Notes under the pieces: generated by a model
What the model was told of the DNA's origin: nothing
What the model saw: only the letters and a program-made list of their open reading frames with translations
Database searches by the model: none
Position numbers and translations under genes: made by a program
Source: Symbiodinium natans
Lineage: Eukaryota; Sar; Dinophyceae; Suessiales; Symbiodiniaceae
Assembly (NCBI GenBank): GCA_905221605.1
Contig: CAJNDS010002460.1
Coordinates: forward strand, 230,124-294,123
Direction: 5' to 3'
Length of the DNA: 64,000 nt
In this document: in pieces, positions 1 to 11,435 of the stretch
Position numbering within the stretch: position 1 is the first letter of the stretch
Layout: every line of letters begins with the position of its first letter

Positions 1-1077
1 GAGGACAGCACCGCCTCGTTAACACCGACCTTAGCACCCACGTGTTGGGGCTTTGGGCCTACTGAAGCCATAAGACCCCAAGAACCGAAACCCCTAAACC
101 GTTTGTTTAGGGTTTAGGGTTTAGGGTTTAGGGTTTAGGGTTTAGGGTTTAGGGTTTAGGGTTTAGGGTTTAGGGTTTAGGGTTTAGGGTTTAGGGTTTG
201 ACCCACCCAAGCCCAAATGGAGAGCGACCCAAGCAAGCGAGTCTGACTCTAGAAACTAGGGTTTAGGATTCATGGTTGAGGGTGTTGGGACGCAGATTCT
301 ACTCTTCACCCCTCAAAACGCCAGCCCGGCCTGCGATAGGACTTTTTCACCTCTGGCAGGGGCTGGCTTTTTTTCGGGGTGGGGGGGGGGAGGAGGGGAG
401 GGGGATTTGTGGGTTGGATTTCCAAGGACCCTAAACCCTAAACCCTAAACCCTACACCCTAAACCCTAAACCCTAAACCGTTAGGGATTACCTAAAGCTG
501 TCATGGAGAGATCCTCAAAAGGCACAAGATGTGGCCTATGGCTTTGCCCGGGACCAGATGGCCAGGCCTTGTAAGGCTTTAGGGTTTGCAGGATTCAGGT
601 GATGATACACATTGCCGCCCCCAAAATGATGAGGAAGACCGAGATCAGGGTCCAGGGTTAGCCTTAGGGTTAGGCTTGGGGAGCCCTCTCAGTTTTCGTA
701 CATGGGCATCGGCCAGGGTCTTTTATGCTTGCGTCTTCTGCTGGTCCCAAGCTTTTTGGGACTAAGCTCAAAGCCTCGAAACCCGACGACCATAACCTCA
801 AGCCATCTGGACTTAGCGACTCAGAGCATCGGTAAACCTTAAACCCCAAAACCCCCAAGCACTAATACCCTAAAAACAAACTGGTTTCCTTGCGGTTCTA
901 TGTTTTCTTTGGGACTGCTAGAGTTTTAGGGCTTTGGGGCGTTTAGGGTTTTAAGGGCTGTTAAGGTGGTCTTTTGAGAAAACACCAAGCGCCTAAACCC
1001 TGAACCCTAAACCCTAAAACCTAAAAACCGCAGACCCTGAACCCTAAACCCCGAAGCCTAAGGCCTGAACCACAAAC

Positions 1078-1146
1078 CGCAGATTCGTCGGCCTGCTCCT
1101 CCTGTGCATCTGGCTGCAACTCGAGCTGGCGGAATGCCGCCACGAC
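1078..1146 (-). CDS. Unassigned 23-codon exon candidate
   Basis: Acceptor AATTTTCCCATCCCAG and donor TCTGCG/GTTTGT. Reads AFRQLELQPDAQEEQADES; acidic and Gln-rich. Confidence 0.45.
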
Positions 1147-1300
1147 CTGGGATGGGAAAATTCAGGAGCTTTTGGAGTTCTGCTTCTTAGTAGGGAATGC
1201 AGGGAATCCCTAAACCCTAAACCCTAAACCCTAAACCCTAAACCCTAAACCCTAAACCCTAGACCCTAAACCCTGAACCTCTCATTCCCTTGCTCCTTAC

Positions 1301-1355
1301 TCAGAGCCGTAGGCTTTGGGGATCGCCGGCACGGGCAGCCCGCCAGGGTGGTGGC
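1301..1355 (-). CDS. Unassigned exon candidate
   Basis: Acceptor CTAAACCCGATAG, donor TCTGA/GTAAGG (canonical); reads HHPGGLPVPAIPKAYGS. Confidence 0.45.
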
Positions 1356-1415
1356 CTATCGGGTTTAGGGTTTAGGGTTTGGGGGTTTGGGGTTAAGGGT
1401 TAAGGGGGAATTTGG

Positions 1416-1756
1416 GGTCCGCCGACCCTGGCGGCGTGTTGGATGGGAAAAGGAGGTGAAAACGGCATAAACTCACGGACCATAGGCGGTTTCGCACAGG
1501 ACATAGGGGTGTTTGGGGAAAAACCACCCCAACCCCCGCCCCTACTCCCCCCCTCCCCCCCCCTCCCCCCCCCTACCCCCCCCCCCCCACCCCCCCCCCT
1601 ACCCCCCCCCCCCCCCCCCCTACCCCCCCCCCCCACACCCCCCCCCAAACCCCCTACCCCCCCCCCCCTTGGCATCCTTTGACCTCACGAACGCGTTTAA
1701 ACCTTTCAACTATGCTCCAGCGGGGTCGGCGGCTTGAGCCGGAGGCTCTTAAATTT
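1416..1756. mobile_element. Family E element with C-rich core
   Basis: Left end GTCCGCCGACCCTGGCGGCG and right end CTCCAGCGGGGTCGGCGGC...CTCTTAAATTT match 54182-54549 closely, while the cores differ; CCGCCGACCC is inverted between the ends. The core (1528-1672) is almost pure C with scattered A/T, so the Pro-rich and Gly-rich frames across it are artefacts. Confidence 0.6.
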
Positions 1757-2136
1757 GGGGTTTGGGGTTTGGGGTTTGGGGTTTGGGGTTTGGGGTTCGG
1801 GGTTTAGGGTTTAGGGTTTAGGGTTTAGGGTTTAGGGTTTAGGGTTTAGGGTTTAGGGTTTAGGGTGAAACCCTTCATGGAAACACTTACTACATCCTAA
1901 GCAACGACAGCCGACTGCTTACTAAACCCTAAACCCTGAACCCTAACCCTGAACCCTAAAACCTAAACCCTTAACGTTAAACCCTAAACCCTAAACCCTC
2001 TAAAGCATAAACCCTATAAACCCTAAACCCTATAAACTATAAACCCTAAACCCTAAAAAACCCTAAACCCTAAAAACTAAACCCTAAACCCTAAACCCTA
2101 AACCCCAAGCCCCTGACCCCCTGCCTCCGCTGGCAC

Positions 2137-2189
2137 CACAGGCTTCGGCGCGGGCGGGGGCATTCGCGGCTTTGAGGGCTGACCAGCCC
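2137..2189 (-). CDS. Unassigned exon candidate
   Basis: Acceptor CCTGTCCGCTGCAG, donor CCTGTG/GTGCCA; reads GWSALKAANAPARAEAC. W-S-A-L-x-A-A is weakly ankyrin-like. Confidence 0.4.
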
Positions 2190-2333
2190 CTGCAGCGGAC
2201 AGGTTTAGGGTTTAGGGTTTAGGGTTTAGGGTTTCCGGGTTTAGGGTTTAGGGTTTAGGGTCTAGGGTCCAGGGTCTAGGGCTTAGGGTTTATATAGGGT
2301 TTAGGGTTTCCAATGCCCCTGCAGCAGTAGCAC

Positions 2334-2370
2334 CTTCGTTCTTGAGCTCCATTCCGGATGGGGCTATGTG
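2334..2370 (-). CDS. Possible micro-exon
   Basis: Acceptor GCCTTGGCTCTTCAG, donor CGAAG/GTGCTA; reads HIAPSGMELKNE. Confidence 0.35.
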
Positions 2371-2663
2371 CTGAAGAGCCAAGGCGTTTGCGTCTCTGGA
2401 GCTTGCGCCGTGGCCATTAGGGTTTAGGGTTTAGGGTTCAGGGTTTAAAATCTGCCCCAGAAGCCCAAAACTCCCCAAACCCTCCAAACCCTCTAAACCC
2501 TGTAAACCCTTTAAACCCTCTTAACCCCCTAACCCCTCTAAACCCTCTACTGAACCCTCGAAACCCTAAACCCTAAACCCTGAACCCTGAACCCTAAAAC
2601 CTAAACCCTAAACCCTAAACCCTAAAACCTATAACCCTCAATGCTTGGAATCCTCCTCCCCAC

Positions 2664-2722
2664 CTCCAGGAGGCGGTCGAGGCATCTCGCTCCGCTGCGC
2701 AACCCCCTGAGCCTCATTCGCG
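2664..2722 (-). CDS. Unassigned exon candidate
   Basis: Acceptor CCGCAATCTAG, donor CTGGAG/GTGGGG; reads RMRLRGLRSGARCLDRLLE. On the plus strand the same donor region resembles a pyrimidine-rich acceptor, so orientation rests on its neighbours. Confidence 0.35.
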
Positions 2723-3338
2723 CTAGATTGCGGTTTAGGGTTTAGGGTTTAGGGTTAGGGTTTAGGGTTTAGGGCTTAGAGCCTAGGGTTTAGGGTTTAG
2801 AGCTTAGGGTTTAGGGTTTGGGGTTTCGGGCTTAGGGCCCAGATGTCAAATCTGTTTCGAGGGATCAGGGCTAGCTGTCGGAAAGCCATCCAGCCGAGCG
2901 ATCGACAAGCGTGGCTAGGGCCCCTAAACCCTAAACCCTAAACCCGAAACCCTAAACCCTAACCCGAAACCCTAAACCCTAAACCCTAAACCCTAAACGG
3001 GCTACCTAGAATTCGAGAGGCCTCAGGAACAAGAAGCCCACTGTGTCCACCACCCGAAACCCTCTGCAGACGCATTTCTAGCCTTACGATTACAATACGC
3101 GAACACGATCCAACATAGCCTCTTTACCCTAAGCCCCTAAGCCCCTATAAACCCTAAACCCCTACACCCTAAATCCCCCAAAACCCTCTAAAGCCCCAAA
3201 TCAAGCTACCGAGGCTCATAAACAAGCAAAGACAAGTTTTTATCGCGGCCCAAGTAGCCCGCAGGTTTGCGCGGAGTGCCTGTGCGAAGTGCTCTGGGCT
3301 GAAACTTGTACCAGCTCTTCGTCGGGAGACACCCTAAA

Positions 3339-3440
3339 TTGGGATGTTCCCCCTTTATACGAACAGCCCCTGAATAGGGATTTCAGTACACCCCAAATAT
3401 AATCCTTATTACGGACTGGTAGTATAAGTGGGATCCCAAA
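3339..3440. mobile_element. Family F small inverted-repeat element
   Basis: TTGGGATGTTCCCCC at the left and GTGGGATCCCAA at the right; inner CTGAATAGGGATTTCAGTAC resembles 15549 and 58182. Confidence 0.4.
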
Positions 3441-5585
3441 CCGTATACCTTATTGAAGGGCCCATTTGTCGGATGCAGAGGGTCCTTCCTGGAGTGCCCA
3501 ACCTCAGGAGCATCCCTACAGGGTCCCTGGAGTGGCCAACCCTTGAGTATCCCAACAACCAAAGTATCCCCAAAGACTCCCTGGAGTGCCCAACCCCAGA
3601 GTCTGCCGGGCCACAAACTCCAAACCTGGAGGGTGGGGAGTGTTGAGGCAACTGTTGGGCTGGGGCTTGGGGTTTGTAGGCGGTTGGGGGCTTTTGAGGC
3701 TTCATTACGCTTTACAGGTTTTAGGGTTGCAGGCCGGTGGTGTCGCTCGGCTTAGGTATTTAGGATCTAGGGACACAAAAATGCACCAAAGCCAATCCCC
3801 TAAACCCTGACACGCCCCGCAAAAAGCCCTAAAAACCCTCACAACCCTCCACCCTAAACCCTCAACCCTGAACCCTAAACCCTTAACCCTAAACCCTAAA
3901 CCCTAAACCCTAAACACGAAACCCAAAGAAACCCTCGGAAGCAAAAGCTCTGCGTGGCCTGGGACCCATCGCCGCTGTGGACAGCTTTAGCATAGCCTGT
4001 TGGGATGGTCTTCGGGTTTAGGGTTTAGGGTTTAGGGTTTAGGGCTTGGGGTTCGCTTTGCAGGGTTATGGAGAGGGGAATGCCGTTGCTGAGGCGACAT
4101 GCTGTACCCAATCTTCTAGCATGTGGAGTAAGAACGACTGGAGGAAGTTCGAGGCTTCAGAGCCTTGAAAGGCAAGCCTCCCACAGGAGGTCTGTTAGTT
4201 TAGGTTTTACGGCTTAGGGGTTTTACAGGGTTTTCAGGGTTTGTGGGTTTTTATTGGTTTAGGGTTTACGTCCAATGTTGAGCCTGTCATCGTGCACATT
4301 GATTTCGAAGGATATTGCAATGATGGAATGAAACCCTAAACCCTAAACCCTAAACCCTAAACCCTGAACCCTAAACCCTAAACCCTAAACCCTAAACCCT
4401 CAACCCTAAACCCTAAACCCTAAACCTACTCCACTCCCTTTGCAGTTGCTTTGCTCTGTCGGCTTTGCTCTCTGGGACCATGACGCGGGTGAACATTTTC
4501 TTTGCCAAGAAATGCTCTCTTCTATCTCTCTCTCCCTCCCTCTCCATCTGTCCCTCTTACATGGAGACTCACAATTGAGATGGCCATGCTTCCAACTATA
4601 AATTATAATAAGCTACGGTCCCTGCTGTCGTTGGAAGGACTGAAATACTGCCATTTTTTAGGAAGGCTGTCGCTGTCAAATGCACCCAACAAAAAGAACC
4701 CCTTTCATGCAACCCAGACCGACCCTGCTGCCTGTTCCGGCAGGTTTAGGGTTAAGGGTTAAGGGTTTAGGGTTTAGGGTTTAGGGTTAAGAGTTTAGGG
4801 TTTAGGGTTTAGGGTTCAGGTTCAGGGTTTAGGGTTGAGGGCCCATAGTTACACCCTAAGGTACGTTCAGTATGCCTGGCAGTGAGACAGGAGCCTGCTG
4901 AGGGCTGCTGGCGAGGGGGCGGTGGCTTTGGGACCTCCTGTCCGGAGCATGCAGGGTTTAGGGTTTAGGGTTTAGGGTTTAGGGTTTAGGGTTTAGGGTT
5001 TAGGGTTTAGGGTTTAGGGTTTAGGGTTTAGGGTTTAGGGTTTAGGGTTTAGGGTTTAGGTTTTAGGGTTTAGGGTTTGGGGTTTAGGGTTTAGGGTTTA
5101 GGCTCTAGGGTTTAGGGTTTAGAATCTTCAGGGTTTTGGGAATTTAGGGTTTCCGGCCTAGTGCTGAGGGGTTTACGGTTCAGGGTAAGGGTTTCGAACA
5201 ATAACAACGAAACAGACCGACGCCTCTCCAGCAAAGAAGCAGTGCGAGTCGAAGAGGTACACGTAGCTTCCCCTCCCTCCCTCCCTGGACCATTGCACCA
5301 TAAGCCAACTACTGGTAGCCTAGACTACATCCTATCGCCTCAAGGACTTAGCACTTGCACCCTAAAATCGAACCCTAACCCTAAACCCTAAAGCCTGAAC
5401 CTTAAACCCTAAACCCTAAGCCCTAAGCAGCAAGCCGAAAGCCCTAAACCCTAAACCCTAAGCCCCTAAGCCCTCAACCCTAAGCCCTAAACCCGAAACC
5501 CTAAACCCCAAACCCTAAACCCTAAACACTACCCTAAACCCTAAGCCCTAAGCCCTAAGCCCTCAGCCCGAAGCCTACTTAGCAC
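3441..5585. repeat. Telomere-repeat mosaic, 3.4-5.6 kb
   Basis: CCCTAAA tracts at 3860-3920, 4331-4425 and 5378-5575 (degenerate, many CCCTAAG); TTTAGGG tracts at 4015-4045, 4741-4838 and 4950-5130, the last about 22 units. Unique DNA at 3441-3780 repeats CCTGGAGTG(C/G)CCAACC at three places. The 4502-4762 plus frame (86 codons) has no supporting splice or family signal. Confidence 0.85.
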
Positions 5586-5659
5586 TTGCAGGTCCTGCTT
5601 TGTCGCCGATGGCTCCTCCTTCGCCCAGGCCGACGTTCGCTCTTTGGCGAAGATGTTTC
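5586..5659 (-). CDS. Unassigned exon with repeat-derived acceptor
   Basis: Acceptor CCCTAAACCCCTAAG; donor CTGCAA/GTGCTA. Reads NIFAKERTSAWAKEEPSATK, charged and soluble. Confidence 0.45.
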
Positions 5660-6709
5660 CTTAGGGGTTTAGGGTTTAGGGTTTAGGGAAAAGTTCTGAA
5701 GCCTAATCGCGGTTTTGAGCGCAGACCTGTTGACTAGACTAGGTGTTTGTTTAGGACACACGGCAGTATTCTTGTGATTCACGGGTACTAAGCCCCATGA
5801 CCCATGCCCCGAAACCCTAAACCCTATGACCCTGTGATCCGAAAAAAACCCTAAACCCTAAACCCTAAACCCTTGAGTAGCTTGATCGCAACTAGAATCA
5901 CGACGATTCGTCTATATGGATGTATTGACTCTGGGATAATGAGATACTATGAAAGAGAGAAAGCTCTTGAGTCCTGAAACCATGATGAGCCAAAACCCTA
6001 AACCCTAAACCCTAACTTACCCGAAATTTGGTTCTTAGGGTTTCGGGCAGCCCTATGAACTCCTTAAACCTTTCACTCAAGCCCTGGGCAGCTACAGGAA
6101 TCGAAGATGATTATGACAGGCTCCTATATCGAAAGGGCTACATGTGGCGATGTAAAGTAGCTGAACCCTAAACCCTAAACCCTAAACCCTAAACCCTAAA
6201 CCCTAAACCCTGTTCTGATCTGGAGTGGGATATTGTCAACGTTGTGGGGCCCTACGAGCCCATACTCCAATTCAACATCCAAGCCAAGGTTTAGGGTTTA
6301 GGGTTTAGGGTTTAGGGTTTAGGGTTTAGGGTTTAGGGTTTAGGGTTTAGGGTTTAGGGTTTAGGGTTTAGGGTTTAGGGTTTAGGGTTTAGGGTTTAGA
6401 AGTGTGGGGTTTAGATTTTCAGGGTTTGGGGGAGGGGTTCCGTGCCAACCCAAAACCCGCAACCGCAATTCAACACCCTCCCCTCACCGGAATGAATCGT
6501 TGTTGTAAGGTTCTTGAACCGTGATTGCAAATAAAACCCTGAATCCTAAACCCTAAACTCTCAACCCTAAACAAGAAGCCCTAAACCCCCCTAAACCCTA
6601 AACCCTAAACCCTACACCCGCAACCCTGAACCCTAAACCCTAAACCCTAAACCCTGAACCCTAAACCCTAAACCCTAAAACTTAAGCCCATCCTCCCACA
6701 CGCTTCAGC

Positions 6710-6782
6710 CAGGAAGTCCGTGGCGGGACCCGCCGGATGAGCCGCCAAAGGAAGATTCAAACAGGCGCCGTCTCAGTTCCTG
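6710..6782 (-). CDS. Unassigned exon with repeat-derived acceptor
   Basis: Acceptor CCCTAAACCCCAG is the repeat tract itself; GC donor TTCCTG/GCTGAA. Reads QELRRRLFESSFGGSSGGSR. Confidence 0.45.
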
Positions 6783-6865
6783 CTGGGGTTTAGGGTTTAG
6801 GGTTTAGGGCTTAGGGCTTAGGGTTTAGGGTTTAGGGTTTAGGGTTTAGGGTTTAGGGTTTAGAC

Positions 6866-6909
6866 CCAACAAAAAGGGAGGAATAAGGACCGACTCTGAG
6901 TCCCAGCTT
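6866..6909 (+). mobile_element. Family A fragment between two TTTAGGG tracts
   Basis: Only GAATAAGGACCGACTCTGAG-type right part remains, with repeat tracts on both sides. Confidence 0.4.
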
Positions 6910-8589
6910 AGGGTTTAGGGTTTAGGGTTTAGGGTTTAGGGTTTAGGGCTTAGGGTTCAGAAGCTCATCGCTTAACTGGGGTCTTAGGCTTGGGGCCGGA
7001 GGCTGAACCACACATCCTGAAGTATGGCACCCTAAACCCTAAACCCTGAACCCAGAGTCCCAAGCTTCAGACACGCCAAGGCCTCTAAAGCCTTGAGGGC
7101 TTAGGACCCTTAACCACAAAACTGATCCCTACCCGTCAGGGTTTAGGGTTTAGGGTTTAGGGTTCAGGGTTCAGGGTTCACGGTTTAGGGTTTAGGGCTT
7201 AGGGCTTAGTGTCAGAAACACAAAAAGTGGTACACATCTGGCCAGCAGAAGACTACGGTTCATTCGGGGGTTGATCGGGGTTGGTGTCTGGGCTTGTGGC
7301 ATGTCGGGCTTGTGGCTGGGATCTTGAGCCGGGTTTTAGGAAACCCTAAACCCTAAACCCTAAACCCTAAACCCTGAACCCCAAGTGGGTTTCGGGTTGA
7401 GGGGGTTAGGCTTTGAGACCACCGAGCCTCTTGGCCGCCGTTTTGAGAAAGGTTTCGGGAGATGCAGAGCTCCTGGGACAGCTGAGGGTTTAGGGTTTAG
7501 GGTTTAGGGTCTAGGGTTTCGGGTCTAGGGTTTAGGGTCTAGGGTTTAGGGGTTGGGCATGTAGGGGGCTCTAGTTCGGGCTGTCTACCGGGGTTGCCGT
7601 TTTACGGAACTGAACATCAGATGCCATAATATGGATGTGGTCTAACACCCTCAGCCGCGAGCGCAAAGTTTCTGAACCAGATCCTGGGATGAAAGGGGGT
7701 TGGAGGCTGTTGTTGGGCAGTCCTAAACCCCAACACCTAGACCCTAGACCCTAAACCCTAAACCCTATACCCAACCCTAAACCCCGCACCCCAAGCCAAC
7801 GACGGCCATCAAAGTGTCAGTGCCCGTAGAGGTCGTGAAGCACAACGGCTTTACAAAAGCGCAACTACACAGGGTTGCCATTAACGGACAAGCCAGGGGA
7901 TCGAGACTCTGAATGCCTCCGGCTCTTGACGTGCCAGCACGGACGAACCAAGCCAATGATAGTTCCTAAAACCCTAAACCCTAAACCCTAAACCCTCCTA
8001 CCTGGCTCCGTCGCCTTGAGGGAGATCACGTCCAGGCACTTCCAAACGAAGACCTGGCTTCGGGACTTGGGGTTTAGGGGATTGTTTGGGGTTTGGGGTT
8101 TGGGGTTTGGGGTTTAGGGTTTAGGGTTTAGGGGTTTCGGGTTTGTTAAGCATTTAAGGCTTGCGGCTTACAGTTGAGGGTTTAGGGTTTAGGCTTTGCA
8201 AAGATTAAGGGTTTGCGGCGTATCGAGCTATAGGGTTGACAAAAGGTTGCGGGTTTAGGGTGTAATTAGGGTTGCAGGCCCCGACAGTGAACTGGGGGGG
8301 GGGGGGGGTTAAGTTTCAATGGCAGGTAGAGGGTTGCAGGGCCCTAAACCCCACAAAACCCAAAACCCTCAACCCTAAACCCTCAACCCTAAAACCCTCA
8401 ACCCTATAAATACACATTGAGACATCTGGGTGTTTTTGGGTAAGAGGGCCGATGGCACGTAACAAACCGTTCCGAAGCAAGCCCAGTGAAGCTGAGATTT
8501 AAAGTCTCTCGGTCTGCGTGTGCAAGGCTTTAGCGTCTGGGGTCCAGGATTTCTTCGCTTTGTTCGTGCTTTGCTTTTACGCGCGTGCT

Positions 8590-8665
8590 TGTCTCTGTGT
8601 GTGTATATGTATATATATATATATATGTACATTTATTTATCTACTTATACACATGTGTGTGCGCG
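8590..8665 (+). repeat. GT/TA microsatellite
   Basis: GTGTGTGTATATG, (TA)n and ACACATGTGTGTGCGCGC in sequence. The three overlapping plus-strand frames are simple-repeat translations. Confidence 0.85.
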
Positions 8666-8875
8666 CCGTTGTTTACCGTTTCAGGGGGTTCAAGGCTTCA
8701 AGGTGTGCCCCTCCCAGAACTTCGCCAGAAGATTCCAAAGCATGTTGCCGATGGCATGAGAGCCGTGAACTCTCCTAAGCCTGAGGGTTTAGGGTTTAGG
8801 GTTTAGGGTTTGGGGTTTAGGGTTTGGGGTTTGGGGTTGAGGGTTTAGGGTTTACGGTTTAGGGTTTAGGGGTGC

Positions 8876-8967
8876 CTGGCGGAGGTTCTTCAGCAGCTCC
8901 CCTTTCTCAGCACCGGCAGGGATTGGAATTCCTCCCAAAGCAAGGCCCACGGCTTCATACCGAACGT
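8876..8967 (-). CDS. Unassigned exon candidate
   Basis: Thirty open codons including YEAVGLALGGIPIPAGAEKG and ELLKNLRQ, then GC donor CGCCAG/GCACC. Acceptor AACACAAG is weak. Composition is strongly protein-like. Confidence 0.45.
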
Positions 8968-9335
8968 CTTGTGTTTAGGGCTTAGGGTGTAGGGTCTAAT
9001 TAAGGTTTAGGGTTTAGGGTTTAGGGTTTGGGGATCAAATAGGGTTCAGGATGTTAGGGCCTTTATGCTCTGAGGTCGCAGATTTTGGAAAGATGCAACT
9101 TCCACATACCAACTCTTGCCTGCTATTTACGTGTCCCAAGCACACTCTGTCCCATTGCTCACGTCATATCGAACAGTGAGTACTGTCAGTTCCTGCAAAG
9201 GGAACCCTAAACCCTAAACCCTAAACCCTAAACCCTAAACCCTAAACCCTAAACCCTAAACCCCAAACCCTAAACCCAACAAGGGTGCGATGATTTAGAG
9301 ACCTAGGGCTTTAGGGCTACATCCGCAGGCACAGC

Positions 9336-9370
9336 CTGTATTTGGATGACCGGGGCGAGAGGGGGCAGAT
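9336..9370 (-). CDS. Possible micro-exon
   Basis: Acceptor GGGCTGCTATTGCAG, GC donor TACAG/GCTGTG; reads ICPLSPRSSKY. The plus strand is equally open. Confidence 0.25.
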
Positions 9371-10223
9371 CTGCAATAGCAGCCCTCTTCGGGTGTGTAC
9401 GGGGTTTAGGGTTTAGGGTTTAGGGCTTAGGGTTTAGGGTTTAGGGTTTAGGGTTTAGGGTTTAGGGTTTAGGGTTTAGGGTTTAGGGTTTAGGGTTTAG
9501 GGTTTAGGGTGTCAGCATACTCCTGATCGTTTTTCGCGAATCAAGAAAAGTCCCATGATTTCTTGATCAATGCCCGTGATGCCTTGGGAAGCTCCTTCCT
9601 CAAAGCCTAAGTGATACAGGTCTTGTTTAGGGTTTAGGGTTTAGGGTTTAGGGTTGTCCTCGCACAACTCGAGTTGTGGCGGATGAGGCCTTATAGGAGT
9701 TAGCCTTCTATTCGGATCCTGGCCTTTAGGGTGCAAACTTCTTTGTGCCCACGTCTTGAACTTGCGTTTGTGACCTTTTCTGCCAAGAACTTGTGTCAAG
9801 AAGGCAGTTGCCCATAAGTCCCACCCGAAACGCGTGATTTTGTGATTCGGAATGCAGAGATTTGGGTTTAGGTCTGAATTCTTTCTCTTAAGGGTTTTGA
9901 AATTTAGGGTTTATAGGGCTTGGTGGTTTCCAATCTGGGTACTAGGATTTAGCAAGGCTTTGGTACGCAAAAGTCTGATAAGTGTCACTAGGGTCTCTGG
10001 GTAGTCGGCACTGTCGCTATTGACCCAGAATCCTGAGCTGTCCGGAACCCTACACCCCACACCGTACTTCCTAGACCCTCCCTAGAATTCAACCCTAAAC
10101 CCTAATCCCTAAGCCCTTGACCCTAAAGCCTAAGCCCTAAGCCCTAAACCCTAAGCCCTAAACCCTAAACCCTAAACCCATACCCTGGACTCCAAGGTCT
10201 CCAAAACCCGGGCGCTCAGCCGC

Positions 10224-10275
10224 CTGCGCGCTCGCACTCGCGCTGCAGATCCTTCGCCCGGAGGGATGACAATGC
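10224..10275 (-). CDS. Unassigned exon candidate
   Basis: Acceptor TTCGGCTTCGCTAG, GC donor GCGCAG/GCGGC; reads ALSSLRAKDLQRECERA, a helical coiled-coil-like segment. Confidence 0.45.
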
Positions 10276-10341
10276 CTAGCGAAGCCGAAGGTCAGGGTTT
10301 AGGGTTTAGGGTTCAGGGTTCAGGCTTCAGGGTTTAGGGTT

Positions 10342-11435
10342 TATAGAAAATAGAAATTGTATAGGGATTGGGTCCAGAGTCTTGTGCGGGTTTGGTGCGG
10401 GTTTTGGGAGCCTTTATTCAAGGCCTCGAAAAAACGTGTTTGCTTTTGGGGTCCTTTTCGGGAACTCCCCAGATAGCCCATTTTGGTAGGTTTTTCTTCT
10501 TTTGAAAAGCAGGCTTTTTAGCTTTTTCTTGGGCCCAGAGTTTGGTGCGGATTTTGTGCGGGTTTTGATCGAGTTTGTCATGTTTCTTTGTGCTCAAAGC
10601 ACCGGTTTTTTCAACTTTGTTTGTAAGGTCGAAAAAGTTGGCGGCTTTTGGGGGTCTTTTGTGAGCGCCAAACTATGTTCTGGCCTTGTTTGGGGGTTTG
10701 TGTCAACCCAACATAGTCAACATCACTGAAATTTGCTATTTGGAGGGTTTCCACGGACCAAACTAGCGAAAATCCCTATGCTTTGGCCTTAATTCAGGGT
10801 TTGTGAAGGCCCACAATGGTAAAAAAAAACAAGAAAATGGTGATTTCCAAGGCCGCCAAACTAGCGAACATCCCTATGTTTTGTCCTTAATTTAATTCAG
10901 GGTTTGTGAAGGCCCACAATGGTCCAAAATCACGAAAAGTTGCCATTTTGGTGATTTCCAAGGCCACCAAACTAGCGAAAATCCCCCTGTTTTGGCCTTA
11001 ATTCAGGATTTGTGAAGGCCCAATTGTCAAAATCACTAAACTTGGCCATTTGAGGGGTTTCCAAGGCCGCCAATAGGGACAATCCCTGTGTTTGGCCTTA
11101 ATTCAGGGTTTGTGAAGGCCCAAAATGGTCAAAATCACTAAGATTGGCCTGTTGGCGCCAACCTAGGGAAAATCCCTATGTCTTGGCCTTAATTCAGGGT
11201 TTGTGAAGGCCCACAATGGTCAAACATCACGAAAATCTACCATTTTGGTGATTTCCAGGGCCACCAAACTAGCGAACATCCCTATGTTTTGTCCTTAATT
11301 TAATTCAGGGTTTGTGAAGGCCTGGCCATTTGGGGGGTTTCCACGGGCCAAGCTAGGGAGAATCCCTACGTTTTGGCATTAAATCAGGGTTTGTGAAGGC
11401 GCACCATTGTGCTTGGTGATACAATTTCTATTTAT
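10342..11435. mobile_element. 1.1-kb element of ~100-bp tandem units with inverted ends
   Basis: Left end TATAGAAAATAGAAATTGTAT (10342-10362) and right end ATACAATTTCTATTTATA (11418-11435) are inverted copies sharing AATAGAAATTGTAT. Inside are T-rich unique sequence (10365-10730) and seven degenerate units starting at about 10785, 10883, 10994, 11094, 11185, 11291 and 11375, each with (G)TCCTTAATTCAGGGTTTGTGAAGG-like start and ACTAGCGAACATCCCTATG-like end. No TTTAGGG tract lies inside. It looks like a non-autonomous DNA element. The 75-codon plus-strand frame at 10502 is low-complexity Phe/Val translation and is not supported. Confidence 0.6.

Larger units (their letters stand above)
1..3338. 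repeat. Telomere-repeat mosaic, 0-3.3 kb
   Basis: TTTAGGG tracts at 105-199, 1801-1866, 2202-2312 and 2733-2830; CCCTAAA tracts at 430-479, 1208-1278, 1921-2107 (degenerate), 2462-2640 (degenerate) and 2920-2998; TTTGGGG units at 1757-1800. Exon candidates and one family E element are listed separately. The minus-strand stretch at 604-665 could code for a hydrophobic helix but lacks splice sites. The rest is unique and unassigned. Confidence 0.9.
5660..10341. repeat. Telomere-repeat mosaic, 5.7-10.3 kb
   Basis: TTTAGGG tracts at 6291-6400, 6785-6866, 6908-6960, 7138-7210, 7487-7555, 8787-8870 and 9400-9510; CCCTAAA tracts at 5812-5875, 6162-6212, 6534-6690, 7345-7380, 7722-7790, 9201-9282 and 10097-10190; TTTGGGG at 8070-8115. 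The islands 5690-5810, 9035-9200 and 9655-10070 are AT-richer unique DNA, noncoding by eye and probably intron interior. Confidence 0.85.

Noticed and set aside
1400-1737. Pro-rich and Gly-rich open frames, also at 20091-20276, 54170-54477, 55228-55500 and 56144-56395
   Set aside because: They translate C-runs, G-runs or TTTGGGG arrays in any frame and have no independent coding signal.
4502-4762. 86-codon plus-strand frame
   Set aside because: Crosses a CT-rich stretch and ends in TTTAGGG repeats; no domain, no splice signals.
10465-11250. Spliced-leader RNA-like CCATTTTGG stretches
   Set aside because: Only the CCATTTTGG core matches; the rest of the 22-base dinoflagellate leader and a following donor are missing, and the motif is part of a tandem repeat.
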